A DNA stretch of 64,000 bases from contig NZ_CP017992.1 in NCBI RefSeq assembly GCF_002208095.1, positions 1-64,000 on the forward strand, read 5' to 3'. Below the pieces are notes generated by a model. That model saw nothing but the letters and a program-made list of their open reading frames with translations. It was not told where the DNA came from and did not search any database. Within the stretch, counting starts at the first letter, position 1. Each line of letters begins with the position of its first letter. Positions 1-8,452 of this stretch are shown here, in pieces. A program made the position numbers and the translations under genes. This DNA is from Enterobacter cloacae complex sp. ECNIH7 (lineage in GTDB: Bacteria; Pseudomonadota; Gammaproteobacteria; Enterobacterales; Enterobacteriaceae).

Positions 1-213
1 GTAGACCACCGACCGTGTCCAGAACGTGTCGACAGGGGCGATGATCGGACAGGAAATTAGCTGCCCGGAAGCAATCGCACCCTCCAGGCGGGCGGGCCGT
101 CCCAGAGAATGGAGAATCTCCTCACGTATCCAGCCAGCTGTTCTGCGCCAGACAGAAGGCCTGGCTTCTGCCGCCTGATCGACAAATTTACCTCTTCCCG
201 GTTCATCGCTCAT
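1..213 (-). CDS. Unidentified protein, N-terminal 71 residues only
   Basis: An open frame runs from an ATG at 213 off the left edge of the window. It begins MSDEPGRGKFVDQAAEARPS and is preceded by an AGGGAA ribosome site about seven bases upstream. The visible part is hydrophilic with several arginines and tryptophans and shows no domain I can name. It lies beyond the replication origin and points away from repA. The good ribosome site and uninterrupted frame argue for a real gene; the product is unknown. Confidence 0.5.
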   Translation of the reverse strand, partial: MSDEPGRGKFVDQAAEARPSVWRRTAGWIREEILHSLGRPARLEGAIASGQLISCPIIAPVDTFWTRSVVY

Positions 214-347
214 ATGCTTTCCCTGATGGTCATATTAGTCCTGATCACGTCCGGCCAGCCTTAGCGTAGCTAAGGATAATCGCGAAAATATACTACGGCA
301 GAGGCTTAACGTCAGTATTTCTACCGCTGAGCATAAGCTGTGGTCAC

Positions 348-569
348 GAATGCCGCCAGGCGGCATGGAGGCGCCAGTAGGTGGTAAGCAGAATACTGAT
401 GGTAAGTGGCGCCGGGACCCGGCGTAGCCGGAAATGCAGCTTCAATATTCGGGTTAAGAATGCCGAGCAGCGCGCAGGCATTCCGGGAATGCGCCAAAGG
501 CGCATAGAGGCGCCCTCAGAAGTTGACCAGAGCACGGTTGTTAATGGCGCCGTAGCCCGGCGCAGCCGG
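348..569. repeat. Two GC-rich imperfect direct repeats with internal hairpins
   Basis: Units at 348-431 and 487-569 are about 139 bases apart. Both start with GAATGC, carry a short palindrome (GCCGCCAGGCGGC in one, GCGCCAAAGGCGC in the other), share a GAGGCGCC core and end in a CCGGCG..GCCGG inverted repeat. The matching ends and differing middles suggest pressure to keep structure. They lie on the far side of the replication origin from repA. No coding role is supported. They may be REP-like elements or remnants of the region that follows the origin in IncFII plasmids. Confidence 0.6.
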
Positions 570-1079
570 TTACGCTGTTGATAGGTTCCACCAATCCATC
601 CCTTCGCCCTGCTAAGCCATAATCCGCTTATAGCCATGATGTGATTTCATTAAGTCCTTTTAACTCCGGTGAGCGGGCTGTACGGCGCTTGCGACGTACA
701 GGGCGTGATTTCCGGAGCCGTGGTGCCGGCAAAGCCGGTGCCCGGGGGCTGTACAGAGGAACCTGCCGCGATGTTACTGGCAGCCACTCAAATGTTTAGT
801 TACATCATCCAGCATTAAAAGCGATGTTGTTCCGGCCCTTTGGGCCGGGGCGGCCTCGCTTTTCAGTGGTGGGAAGGGGCTGAAATGGTTCAGGTGTGCA
901 CGGTTCACGTCTTTGCGTGAATATTTTGGATGTTGTAACTATTTTATTCTGACTGATGCCCGCCGCGTAGTGGCGGGAGGTACATTTGTTGTTTCCGAAC
1001 CGGCGCGGACGTAGTCCGCTGCAAGGGCGGACATTATCCCCGTTTTCCACAGGAAAGCGGGACTGAATAAGATCCATTT
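570..1079. other. Non-coding origin-distal region
   Basis: No convincing gene is seen. The stretch has several GC-rich hairpins, including GGCCCTTTGGGCC near 835-847 flanked by AAAGCGA and TCGCTTT arms at about 818-865, and GCCGGCAAAGCCGGTGC near 726-742. A minus-strand frame at 805-1077 is open for 90 codons but has no ribosome site I can defend and an unremarkable composition. Confidence 0.4.
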
Positions 1080-1342
1080 TTTATTGAATGTTTAAAAATG
1101 GCAAAGACACGTAAGCGCTCGTTGGTAAGAAAAAACACAGGGCTTCCAGAAGATTAAGAAAAACTTGCGGGTAACACTTCCAGTCATTGCTGGTAAAAAG
1201 TCCTCTATGTTTGCGGATATTTGTGCATAACTACAGGGACATGGCCAGGTTGCTTCATCAGGGGGTTTTTCGCCGGTAATGCGTGTCGTAACGGCAGGCT
1301 TCATTGATGGTTTTTCAGCCTGTTTTTAAACGTGGGGAAGCA
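1080..1342 (-). other. oriR: Probable replication origin (oriR) with DnaA box
   Basis: Directly downstream of repA, where RepFIIA-type plasmids carry oriR, the minus strand contains TTATGCACA (1222-1230), which fits the DnaA box TTATNCACA. AT-rich runs follow at about 1080-1140. A terminator-like hairpin separates it from repA, as the CIS element does in R1. The assignment rests on position and the DnaA box; RepA contact sites were not identified. Confidence 0.55.
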
Positions 1343-1362
1343 CAAAAACCGCCAGCGGCGGT
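1343..1362 (-). terminator. Terminator between repA and oriR (CIS-like)
   Basis: Read on the minus strand, ACCGCCGCTGGCGGT is followed by TTTTTGTG, a short GC stem and a T run. It lies about 30 bases after the repA stop codon. In R1-type plasmids the segment between repA and the origin (CIS) ends transcription and makes RepA act in cis; the position here matches. Confidence 0.6.
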
Positions 1363-1390
1363 AAAGGAAAAACGTGGAGTGAAAGTTAAG

Positions 1391-2344
1391 TTAGCCTGGT
1401 GGCTCAGCGTCAAAATTGAGCTTGATCTGACGCAGGTAATGGTAGACCAGCAACTCGAAATCATCCGGAGTCATACCTGAGACCTCCGGCCGCGTGTTGA
1501 TCAGCCAGGCTGCAATCTGGAACTGCCGGTCATCGAGTCGGGTAGAACGCGCAATTCTGGAAAGGCGCTTCTGTTCTATCGCTCGCTCGCGGCGAACCTT
1601 CAGGGCCTGCGCCACTTTCTCGTCAAAGAAGCGCTGTCGGGCCGCTTTTACGGACATCACTTCGCCAGGGGCAAGAATCCCCTCAGCCAGCGCGCGCAGA
1701 CGTTCTTCACGCTCTTTGTACAGCAGATCGAGATTGACCTGGAGGAGCCTGAAAAACTGCTCTGTTAAAGTGACATGACGTGGGAGATATGTTTTTGTGT
1801 ACGGGTCCAGACGACGCATGTACGGCTCGATAAGGCCGTAATTTTCTAACAGATCGAGTGCGCGGCAAATGCGGGAAGGCGTGACCTCTTCACCAGGTAT
1901 TACCTCACCCCGGGAATCTTTGGGGCTTAACGCCTTGCATATCTGTGAGCTGTTGAGGGCGACGTTAAACGTGGCAATGTCGCAACCGCTGACCAGCAGG
2001 GGCCCCATTGCATTAAGAAGATTCTGGAATTCCTGTCGGAAATCGCGCTCACGGCCAGCATTCGTGCGCATATGCACGAAATACGGATGCCGCGAGAAAC
2101 GGCGTTTCTGGGCACGATGATACCCGTCCCGAAGTACTTTCGGGAGCTGGTTAAAGTTCGCAGGTCGAAGATATTTAGGATCAGCACACTTACACGCCGT
2201 CGAGTGTGTTCCACGACGGCGGCGAGTACGCTTCGGAGAAACAACAGCAGAATCGCGTGCTTCACGCAGATTCGCTAAGTCGTATTCCGACCAGTCGAAA
2301 TAGGTAGCATCGGAAAATGTTCCGCTATTCACACCCGCCCGCAC
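1391..2344 (-). CDS. repA: Replication initiation protein RepA
   Basis: The 317-residue basic protein starts at a GTG (2344) that lies inside the tap leader gene, so translation is probably coupled to Tap. Its middle (SRICRALDLLENYGLIEPY, about residue 162) looks like the winged-helix part of plasmid Rep proteins, followed by a long charged helical stretch. The copB, copA, tap and origin elements around it are those of the RepFIIA/IncL-M control family, and the product should open the adjacent oriR. The sequence differs clearly from the R1/R100 RepA I remember, so the incompatibility group may not be standard FII. Synthesis is expected to be held down by CopA RNA and CopB. Confidence 0.85.
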   Translation of the reverse strand: MRAGVNSGTFSDATYFDWSEYDLANLREARDSAVVSPKRTRRRRGTHSTACKCADPKYLRPANFNQLPKVLRDGYHRAQKRRFSRHPYFVHMRTNAGRERDFRQEFQNLLNAMGPLLVSGCDIATFNVALNSSQICKALSPKDSRGEVIPGEEVTPSRICRALDLLENYGLIEPYMRRLDPYTKTYLPRHVTLTEQFFRLLQVNLDLLYKEREERLRALAEGILAPGEVMSVKAARQRFFDEKVAQALKVRRERAIEQKRLSRIARSTRLDDRQFQIAAWLINTRPEVSGMTPDDFELLVYHYLRQIKLNFDAEPPG

Positions 2345-2402
2345 TTATGTTGCACGGAAGGAGCAAATGGCGCAGAAACAAGTATTGAACTTTTCTGAGC
2401 AT
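2325..2402 (-). CDS. tap: Tap/RepA6 leader peptide
   Basis: A 25-codon frame starts at ATG 2402 (MLRKVQYLFLRHLLLPCNIS...) and ends at TAG 2325-2327, 17 bases inside repA. It strongly resembles the Tap leader peptide of R1 (MLRKLQ...CNISAG). In R1, translation of tap opens the structured repA start, and CopA antisense RNA blocks tap translation. The overlap of the tap end with the repA GTG supports the same coupling here. Confidence 0.85.
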   Translation of the reverse strand: MLRKVQYLFLRHLLLPCNISAGGCE

Positions 2403-2413
2403 AAAACTATACT
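2385..2413 (+). promoter_or_regulatory. Promoter of copA antisense RNA
   Basis: TTGAAC (2385-2390), a 17-base spacer and TATACT (2408-2413) form a near-consensus sigma70 promoter pointing rightward, opposite to repA. Transcription would start at about 2420, at the base of the first CopA stem. The promoter overlaps the start of tap. Confidence 0.8.
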
Positions 2414-2419
2414 CCCCGT

Positions 2420-2507
2420 ACAGAGCAACAGCTTCTGTACGGATTAGTTAGGGCCCCGTTAATCTTCTCCTCGTCGCCAAACTAGATGAAGATTATCGGG
2501 GTTTTTG
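2420..2507 (+). ncRNA. copA: CopA (RNAI/inc) antisense RNA
   Basis: Opposite to the repA leader, the plus strand encodes a first stem-loop (GTACAG...CTGTAC) and a second large stem (GCCCCGTTAATCTTC...GAAGATTATCGGGG) whose loop contains TCGCCAA. A T-rich tail (TTTTTGCTTTT) follows. This is the layout of the IncFII CopA RNA, including the terminator motif used for replicon typing. It pairs with the repA leader to block tap translation and so sets copy number and incompatibility. The 5' end is inferred from the promoter. Confidence 0.85.
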
Positions 2508-2634
2508 CTTTTCTGGTCCCAGGTTGATACCTATCAGAACCAGTTCCCTGCCACCTTACGGCGTGGCCAGCCATCAAAATTCTTTATACGAACAGGAATT
2601 TAGCATTCAAAGACAGTTCGATCAAGGAATGTGA

Positions 2635-2877
2635 CTACTCACCTAACAATTCTCGTTTTATGAGCAGCTCTATCGCTTCTGCCTGAGTTAACCCATTCTC
2701 CTGACAAAATGCGTCCAGTTTATCTTTGTGAGAATTCTGGATGAACACATTTACAGGTTTATGAGTCTCCCTTTTACGGGATACCGAACGCATTTTCCTC
2801 TCACTTACACTAAGAGGCGTACCCTTTCGGTAAGCTCGTTTCGATGAGGAAGTTACTGCATTATCGATCTGCGACAT
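2635..2877 (-). CDS. copB: CopB/RepA2 repressor of the repA promoter
   Basis: This is an 80-residue basic protein. I chose ATG 2877 because GAGGAGG lies six bases upstream. The N-terminal half is rich in Lys, Arg and Ser. The C-terminal half (VNVFIQNSHKDKLDAFCQEN, then GLTQAEAIELLIKRELL) reads as a beta strand followed by two helices, as in small ribbon-helix-helix repressors. It sits upstream of the copA/repA leader in the position of copB (repA2) in R1/R100, whose product represses the second repA promoter. Confidence 0.85.
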   Translation of the reverse strand: MSQIDNAVTSSSKRAYRKGTPLSVSERKMRSVSRKRETHKPVNVFIQNSHKDKLDAFCQENGLTQAEAIELLIKRELLGE

Positions 2878-3008
2878 CTCTGCCTCCTCAAGGATCAAAC
2901 TTGGATCGTTTGCAGAGAATACTACAGATTCCTGAAATCAGCGACTTACTTTATGAACGTAACCTGTGTTGGCGCACGGTTTACGTTTCAGGATCGTTTC
3001 TGGGGATG

Positions 3009-3572
3009 TCAGTACGTCTGTTTCCAGTCCGTTCCTTGCGCCCAGCGGGATGTCCAGTGGTTCAGGTAGCTGCGGGCTAAGACTGGGTCATCCCAGACGA
3101 CAAGCACGTTCTCCGAATTCGAACGGTCTGCAGCCCGGCTGAAGTTAAATGAGCCGACCTGGGTGTTGCGGCCATCAACGACGATCACTTTGTCGTGGAG
3201 AATTTTGTAGGCACTGACTGTACGAACCGGGATACCAGCACCAACCAGAATGTTCATGGCTGCTTTACTGGCGTTGTTGTTCTTTCCGGTATTAGCTTTC
3301 CAGTCCAGAACCACGCCCACATCTACGCCCCGACGTTTTGCCCTGACTAGTGCCCTGGCCACCTCCGGAGAGGTGAAGGAATAGCCCATCAGACGGATTT
3401 CCTGTTGCGCGGTCTCAATTGTCTTAAGAACCAGCTGGAGAGCTGTACCTTCCGGAGAAAATCCTGCCTCAACGGTGGCTGCGTAAGTATTCGGTACTGG
3501 CACGCACAGAACCAGACCGAGCAGACTGGGCAGAAACCATCGGCACATATGTTTTTTAGACATTATTTGCAT
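3009..3572 (-). CDS. nuc: Secreted phospholipase D-family nuclease (Nuc-like)
   Basis: This 187-residue protein has an N-terminal signal peptide (hydrophobic WFLPSLLGLVLCVPVP then YAATVEA) and one HKD motif, HDKVIVVD followed by GSFNFSRAADRSNSEN. Single-HKD proteins of this kind, such as Nuc of pKM101, form dimers and act as periplasmic endonucleases. ATG 3572 is preferred because AAGGAA lies a few bases upstream. The gene lies between copB and the finO/traX end of the transfer region, its usual place in F-like plasmids. Its role in the plasmid life cycle is not settled. Confidence 0.85.
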   Translation of the reverse strand: MQIMSKKHMCRWFLPSLLGLVLCVPVPNTYAATVEAGFSPEGTALQLVLKTIETAQQEIRLMGYSFTSPEVARALVRAKRRGVDVGVVLDWKANTGKNNNASKAAMNILVGAGIPVRTVSAYKILHDKVIVVDGRNTQVGSFNFSRAADRSNSENVLVVWDDPVLARSYLNHWTSRWAQGTDWKQTY

Positions 3573-3720
3573 GGTATTTCCTTCGCTGGATGTATTCAGA
3601 AACGCCGGAATCGGGGAAAACTTGCTTTTTCCCGATTGCCGGGGTTGGACAACGACGCCCTGCGGAGGCGTCAGGCCGTTTAGTTGAACAAACAGGATCA
3701 TGCGGAAGTTTTTTCGGCCC

Positions 3721-4062
3721 TCAAGCTTTGTTCCCCTCGATCCATTGCGGGTAGTCCTTGCTGATATCGCATCGCAGCGTTTTATTGCCAACGCTGATGA
3801 TGTAACCCGGAGAATACTTATTCTCACCATCGCTACAGCGGTTATCCTCCTTCAGGCTGTTTACCTTTATCACCTCCGCCAGAATCTGTCGCAGAAGCAC
3901 GTTAGTCGTGACCTGCTCAGGCACCGCGGTAGGCGCTGCCATAATCTGTTCAGGTAGTTCTGAATGGATAAGTACAGGCCCTTTTGACGAAGCAAACGTC
4001 GGCCCGCTTAATGACAGGCAACCGGAGATAACCGCAGATAAAGCGATTTGCTTATTTTTCAT
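3721..4062 (-). CDS. Small exported protein of unknown function
   Basis: This is a 113-residue protein with a clear signal peptide (MKNKQIALSAVISGCLSLSG, then PTFASS). ATG 4062 has AAGGAA six bases upstream. The mature part carries two cysteines (DNRCSDGENKYSPG and TLRCDISKDYPQW) that could form one disulfide. It occupies the interval between traX and nuc where finO is normally found. I do not recognise a family. Confidence 0.6.
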   Translation of the reverse strand: MKNKQIALSAVISGCLSLSGPTFASSKGPVLIHSELPEQIMAAPTAVPEQVTTNVLLRQILAEVIKVNSLKEDNRCSDGENKYSPGYIISVGNKTLRCDISKDYPQWIEGNKA

Positions 4063-4103
4063 GTGAATTCCTTTTGTTTGATTGAAGCGACAGTAAAGAC
4101 AGG

Positions 4104-4835
4104 TCAAAGAACACTGACCAGAAAACCAATACACAGCAGATGGAGGGCATACGCTGGTGCAAACCACCGTCCGGCCTGCAGGCGTCGCCCGGGAGCCGGT
4201 ACCAGGCCATACACGCAAAACAGCACAGTCAACGTCAGCAGTACGCCGGAGAGCATCATCACATCACCGTGACGGGCATTAAGCAGGGCGACCAGCAACA
4301 GCCAGACAGCAAACAGGGCTGGCCGCAGTGAGTCCCGGACCTGCCAGATAAGAACCGCGCCGGTGAGCATCAGCAGACCTGGTATACCGTAACTGGCAGA
4401 GCTAAGCGGCAGATACCCCACCAGGGCTGAAAACGCCGCAACGCCATTAAACACGGACGCAGCCTGCAGGAATCGAGCCACCTGCATAACAACGGCGAAG
4501 GCGAACAGGATATTCAGTTGCCACCACATGAGTCCGGCTTCCCTGAAGGCCAGCCAGTAACCCGGCTGGGCCATGAGTGCCATCAGCCACAGGCGGTTGA
4601 GGCTGTGCTGACGCAGGGTTTTGCCTGCCATGTTGCAGCCGCTGACCAGCGCAAACAGGGGGAATGCACAACGCCCGGCCATGTTCAGTAAGGGCATATC
4701 CAGCTGGAAGGCAGTGGCGATGTGGTCCCCCACCATTGCCATAAACGCGACCATCCGGATGACATCGCGCTGCAGCGCGGAGAAATTCAGGACCGGCCTG
4801 AAAGGATGCAGGGCAACAGATTTCCCCGGACTCAT
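4104..4835 (-). CDS. traX: TraX, pilin N-acetylase
   Basis: This is a 243-residue multi-spanning membrane protein matching the TraX family (MVAFMAMVGDHIATAFQ near the N terminus, later PLFALVSGCNMAGK and repeated hydrophobic segments). TraX acetylates the N terminus of F-type pilin. The chosen ATG (4835) overlaps the stop of the upstream DUF2726 gene as ATGA, with AGGAG nine bases upstream. It is the last recognisable transfer gene; the transposon upstream separates it from the main transfer operon and may cut its transcription. Confidence 0.88.
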   Translation of the reverse strand: MSPGKSVALHPFRPVLNFSALQRDVIRMVAFMAMVGDHIATAFQLDMPLLNMAGRCAFPLFALVSGCNMAGKTLRQHSLNRLWLMALMAQPGYWLAFREAGLMWWQLNILFAFAVVMQVARFLQAASVFNGVAAFSALVGYLPLSSASYGIPGLLMLTGAVLIWQVRDSLRPALFAVWLLLVALLNARHGDVMMLSGVLLTLTVLFCVYGLVPAPGRRLQAGRWFAPAYALHLLCIGFLVSVL

Positions 4836-5295
4836 GCCGCAGTCTCCTGTCGTTGTGCGCAAAGGTGTGCTCTGACGCGCTCCGCCAGCTGTTGCTCATC
4901 ATCGCCACGCAGCAGCGGGATACCCGCCTGTTTCAGCACCTCTTCCAGCAGCAGGTCACGCCGCTGACGTTTCGGCGCCTGATGGGAACGGTCGTCCAGC
5001 TCCACTGCCACAATGATTCGCCCGGCGCGGTCCGTGATAACCACATCGCAGTGCCACTGCGATACCAGGCGGAACAGTTGCCACCATTCACGGCTCCCGG
5101 ACTTACGGTCGGGCGCCACTCTGACGATATCGGCCACACGAACCTGCGGGCACAGCCGCCAGTGCCGGGTATCGATCACCCTGTCGAGCCGGCGCAGAAA
5201 ACGCTGCTCCCGCGCCGTCATCAGCTGACCGGCACTGACGAACGACGGTCGGCGGCACAGCAACAGTTCAGTTCTGCCCGGCCGAATCCCTTTTT
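4832..5295 (-). pseudogene. DUF2726 protein gene, 3' part cut by the transposon
   Basis: The remaining 152 codons encode a DUF2726-type domain (RFLRRLDRVI, later HCDVVITDRAGRIIVAVELD and a conserved DRSH), a fold related to restriction-type nucleases. The 5' end lies beyond the transposon at 13237-13339. Removing the element and one TTTTT copy rejoins them in frame (..MLREK-GIRPGR..), giving a 188-residue protein with an N-terminal membrane segment. A TTG inside the inverted repeat (5311) keeps the frame open, but no proper start or promoter for it is evident. Confidence 0.85.
5291..5295. repeat. Target-site duplication, left copy (TTTTT)
   Basis: Five T residues lie immediately outside the left inverted repeat and match the five at 13232-13236. 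A 5-bp duplication is the hallmark of Tn3-family transposition and shows that the two ends belong to one insertion event. Confidence 0.85.
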
Positions 5296-5337
5296 GGCTA
5301 AATTTGCCCAACGCGCCAAAAATGTAAAGTTAGCTTT
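5296..5337. repeat. Terminal inverted repeat, transposase end
   Basis: The sequence begins GGCTAAATTTGCCCAACGCG and continues to TTAGCTTT. It matches the reverse complement of 13190-13231 with a single A/G difference. The usual Tn3 GGGG start is replaced by GGCTAAAT. Confidence 0.92.
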
Positions 5338-5348
5338 AAATTCTAAAA

Positions 5349-8300
5349 TCACTCACTTGAATTCTCGTTCTCAATCAGCGCTTGCTTCCAATATTCTGGT
5401 TCAGCATATCGAGCAACCAATGCATCGATATCTATTTTTGAGGTTGATGGACTAAACTCAAAATTGCCATACATATTGATGTGCTGCCATGCAACGGGCG
5501 AAATACTGTGAAGCTGAGCCAGTGCATTTTGATCTCCTACTGTTTGCTTCTGTTCATAGACACGAGATAGCAGCACTGTGTTGTAGTAAATGACCGCGTT
5601 GGTGATGAGCCGAGAGCATTCATTCCATATTTGCTGCTCCTCTTCTGTTTTTACTCTGAATTTTCCACCGTTAACAAATGCAACTGCTCGTCTAAGACGA
5701 TGATAGGCTTCGCCACGATTTAATGCTTTTTGTACACATTGACGTAAGCCAACATCGTCGACAAAGTCGAGAATGTATAGCGTTCGGCATATGTTTTCCA
5801 ACTCCCATAATGCTTTCTTGGTCTGATTCTGACGCGAATAGCTCGAGAGTTTGCGAACAATCGTGGCTTGAGTAACATCTTTTTGAGCTAGCGATGCCAT
5901 GATCCGTTGAATATTGGGCCATTCACGTTCAATCAATTCATCGTTGGTTTTTCGGGCAGGCTTTATTAGCCAGTCACCACACTCATTGGGATGTTGTGAG
6001 CCGACTAACGTATCCATTTTCTTATGCAAATCACGATAACGAGGTGCAAAATGATATCCAAATGCATGCAAAATCCAAAAATTAACCTGATTGGTGCCAT
6101 GGGTGTCAGTGGAATGCCGTTCTGGCTTTATATCAGAGGTATTGTTATGCAATAAATCGAAAACGTAATGGCTTTCATGTTCGTGAGTCCCAATAATCTT
6201 TGCATTTATAGGAACATGATTTGCAACCAACGTGTAGGCGCTGACACCTTTCTGTAAACCAAAATACTTGGGAGAATATCGAGCGTTAAGGGTGTTAATT
6301 TGCGTTTCTATCCGCTGACCATCGCTACTTGAATGAAGTGTGTCCTGAATATCATAGAGATGAAATGCGGGTAGCTGGCTGGTCGCATTACTAATCGCAT
6401 CATTAGCCGCTCGTAATGTCTCCAAGCGTAGATAATTTCTTGATGTCCCCGCCATTGATGCTGAGCTAAGGCCTGAAACCTCAGCCATTTTTGCTAACCC
6501 CATGTTTGTTCCCATCGCAACAATACAGGCGAAAATTTCACGGGGATCAGCTTCATGCTTTACATAACGATCTAATACATGGGTAAATGCATTTAAAAAT
6601 CCAGTATTACCCGCAACAAACCACAGTAGATCCGCAATACCAATTCCTGGTAACTGGCTGTAAAAATCGCTATTAACGGATTCATCACTGCTCGGATAAA
6701 GCAGCTTCCAACGACGCTTTTCGGCAGCCCCAATTACTTTAATATGTTTGTTGACCCCATCAGAAATATGTTGGTTAATCGCACTATAACGTGCTGCTAG
6801 CATAGTATGAAATACAGCCAGAGTATCTTGGATAGGGGCCAATAAAATGGGTGCACCAATATCTTGCAATACTCGTTCTTTATCCTGCCATCTAAGATCG
6901 CTTATTAAGTCATCTTCAAAGCGGCGAAATTCATTACTATGTTTAACGTACACATCACCCGCTTCCAGTGAGTTGCGTAGTAGGCGATAGACCAAAAACT
7001 CATAGCGATCTACATCAAGCGTTTTAAATGTTTTGCCCTCTTTACTAAACAAATATCGGCGTAAACCTTTAGGAATAATCTCAGTCGGAAATGAATTAGG
7101 GTCAGTTTGCCTTGGTGATTTTTCTGTGCGCAATAAGTTTTGTAAAAACGCGATAGCTTCAAGCAAAGGAGAGTCTTCTACACGTCCGGCAAAATCCAGA
7201 TCAGTAAAAAGTTGCCTTAAGTTACGTTTGAATGTGGCGGATAATTTTGTGTAATGTGACCATTCAAATGCCGTTTTGTCGAAAGCAATATTGCGTAAGT
7301 AATCAGCAACTAATGGGAATCTCTCTTGTTCAAGCAATGCATAGGCTTTTTCTTTAATAATGGAAAAAGGTGTGTCATCGGTGATGGTGTCATCCGTAAA
7401 CAGGCTCAATACATGACCCGCAGCCTGTAAATTTTTCGCTGCATTGGTAACCGCATTATTCATTGCTTCTTCAGCGGCACGCTTGGCCTGTTTCTCGTAT
7501 TGATCGACCCAATGGAGCAATGCTTCAATTAAGTTGTCATTAATTTGCTGAAACCGATGAAAAGCAAAAAACAGCAGATATAACTGTGCAGTCTCTTTTT
7601 TCATGCGTTGAAGTTTATAAGTGGTATAAAACTTAACCATAGAAGCATAATACTTGCCGCTTTCATTGGAGATCCCCGCTGTTATGAGGAACTGCTTGGC
7701 AAACTCATGTAGAGGCTGGAAAAACTGCCGCCGTGCGACTTCATGTCGCAATTCTTTATAACTGAAATCTTTAGCTTCATGTTTTAATGCGCTGACGCGA
7801 AATACTCCTGACTCAGCCCGAAGCAAAGCCGCTAATTGCTGATCGATAAGTGAAGTCATGCAAGTGCTAAGTAATCGAGCAATACGGGTGCGTTCATAAG
7901 CCACCACTCTACCAATCATCTCTTGCATATACCGATAACTGGGCATGACAATACGGTGTAATGCTAAGTATTGGGTTAATTCACGAAAGATAAAGATAGG
8001 TTGTGTCGATAACATCGCAACCCGCTGTGCTTTATCTTCCAAATCAACTTTTACCTCATTATCACATTGTTTATACTGGAATAAATCAAGAATTGCTCGT
8101 TGTTGTTCAGCCCTAATCGGTCTTGAGGGACTTTTCAGTCTTGAAAGCGTTTTGGTGGGAAAGTACAGCGCGGCAATGTAATCCAAGTCATTTAGTACTG
8201 ACGATTCTTGTTCATAACTGAAAAACTGCCGTTTGGCTTTGAAATAGCCCAGTTGCAATACTAAATGGGCTGCCACAGAAAACGTTCGGGTATTGTCGAA

Positions 8301-8429
8301 TAGCTCGCGCTCTTTAGCACTTAAGTCAAAATATAATCGACGATCATCATCTGAGAAATGAGGTAATCCAAACAGTTCATCTATTTCATCAGTTGACAAA
8401 ATAGATAGCCGCCGAACATCATTTTTCAT
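5349..8429 (-). CDS. tnpA: Tn3-family transposase TnpA
   Basis: At 1026 residues it has the usual length of a Tn3-family DDE transposase. The N-terminal domain (ILSTDEIDELFGLPHFSDDD) matches the DUF4158 region, and the conserved DTHGTNQVNFWILHAFGYHF block, with a catalytic aspartate, lies near residue 773. It catalyses replicative transposition by acting on the 42-bp inverted repeats. It ends 12 bases from the left inverted repeat, as is typical. No frameshift is seen, so it should be active. Confidence 0.95.
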   Translation of the reverse strand: MKNDVRRLSILSTDEIDELFGLPHFSDDDRRLYFDLSAKERELFDNTRTFSVAAHLVLQLGYFKAKRQFFSYEQESSVLNDLDYIAALYFPTKTLSRLKSPSRPIRAEQQRAILDLFQYKQCDNEVKVDLEDKAQRVAMLSTQPIFIFRELTQYLALHRIVMPSYRYMQEMIGRVVAYERTRIARLLSTCMTSLIDQQLAALLRAESGVFRVSALKHEAKDFSYKELRHEVARRQFFQPLHEFAKQFLITAGISNESGKYYASMVKFYTTYKLQRMKKETAQLYLLFFAFHRFQQINDNLIEALLHWVDQYEKQAKRAAEEAMNNAVTNAAKNLQAAGHVLSLFTDDTITDDTPFSIIKEKAYALLEQERFPLVADYLRNIAFDKTAFEWSHYTKLSATFKRNLRQLFTDLDFAGRVEDSPLLEAIAFLQNLLRTEKSPRQTDPNSFPTEIIPKGLRRYLFSKEGKTFKTLDVDRYEFLVYRLLRNSLEAGDVYVKHSNEFRRFEDDLISDLRWQDKERVLQDIGAPILLAPIQDTLAVFHTMLAARYSAINQHISDGVNKHIKVIGAAEKRRWKLLYPSSDESVNSDFYSQLPGIGIADLLWFVAGNTGFLNAFTHVLDRYVKHEADPREIFACIVAMGTNMGLAKMAEVSGLSSASMAGTSRNYLRLETLRAANDAISNATSQLPAFHLYDIQDTLHSSSDGQRIETQINTLNARYSPKYFGLQKGVSAYTLVANHVPINAKIIGTHEHESHYVFDLLHNNTSDIKPERHSTDTHGTNQVNFWILHAFGYHFAPRYRDLHKKMDTLVGSQHPNECGDWLIKPARKTNDELIEREWPNIQRIMASLAQKDVTQATIVRKLSSYSRQNQTKKALWELENICRTLYILDFVDDVGLRQCVQKALNRGEAYHRLRRAVAFVNGGKFRVKTEEEQQIWNECSRLITNAVIYYNTVLLSRVYEQKQTVGDQNALAQLHSISPVAWQHINMYGNFEFSPSTSKIDIDALVARYAEPEYWKQALIENENSSE

Positions 8430-8452
8430 GGTGCCCTCCCTATTTCACTACA

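Noticed and set aside
805..1304. Two minus-strand frames (90 and 70 codons) in the origin region
   Set aside because: They overlap the DnaA box and AT-rich origin DNA, lack good ribosome sites and have unremarkable sequences; a RepA4-like relic cannot be excluded.
4853..5455. Plus-strand open frame spanning the left transposon junction
   Set aside because: It runs through the inverted repeat and opposite both the DUF2726 fragment and tnpA; it is a product of the junction.
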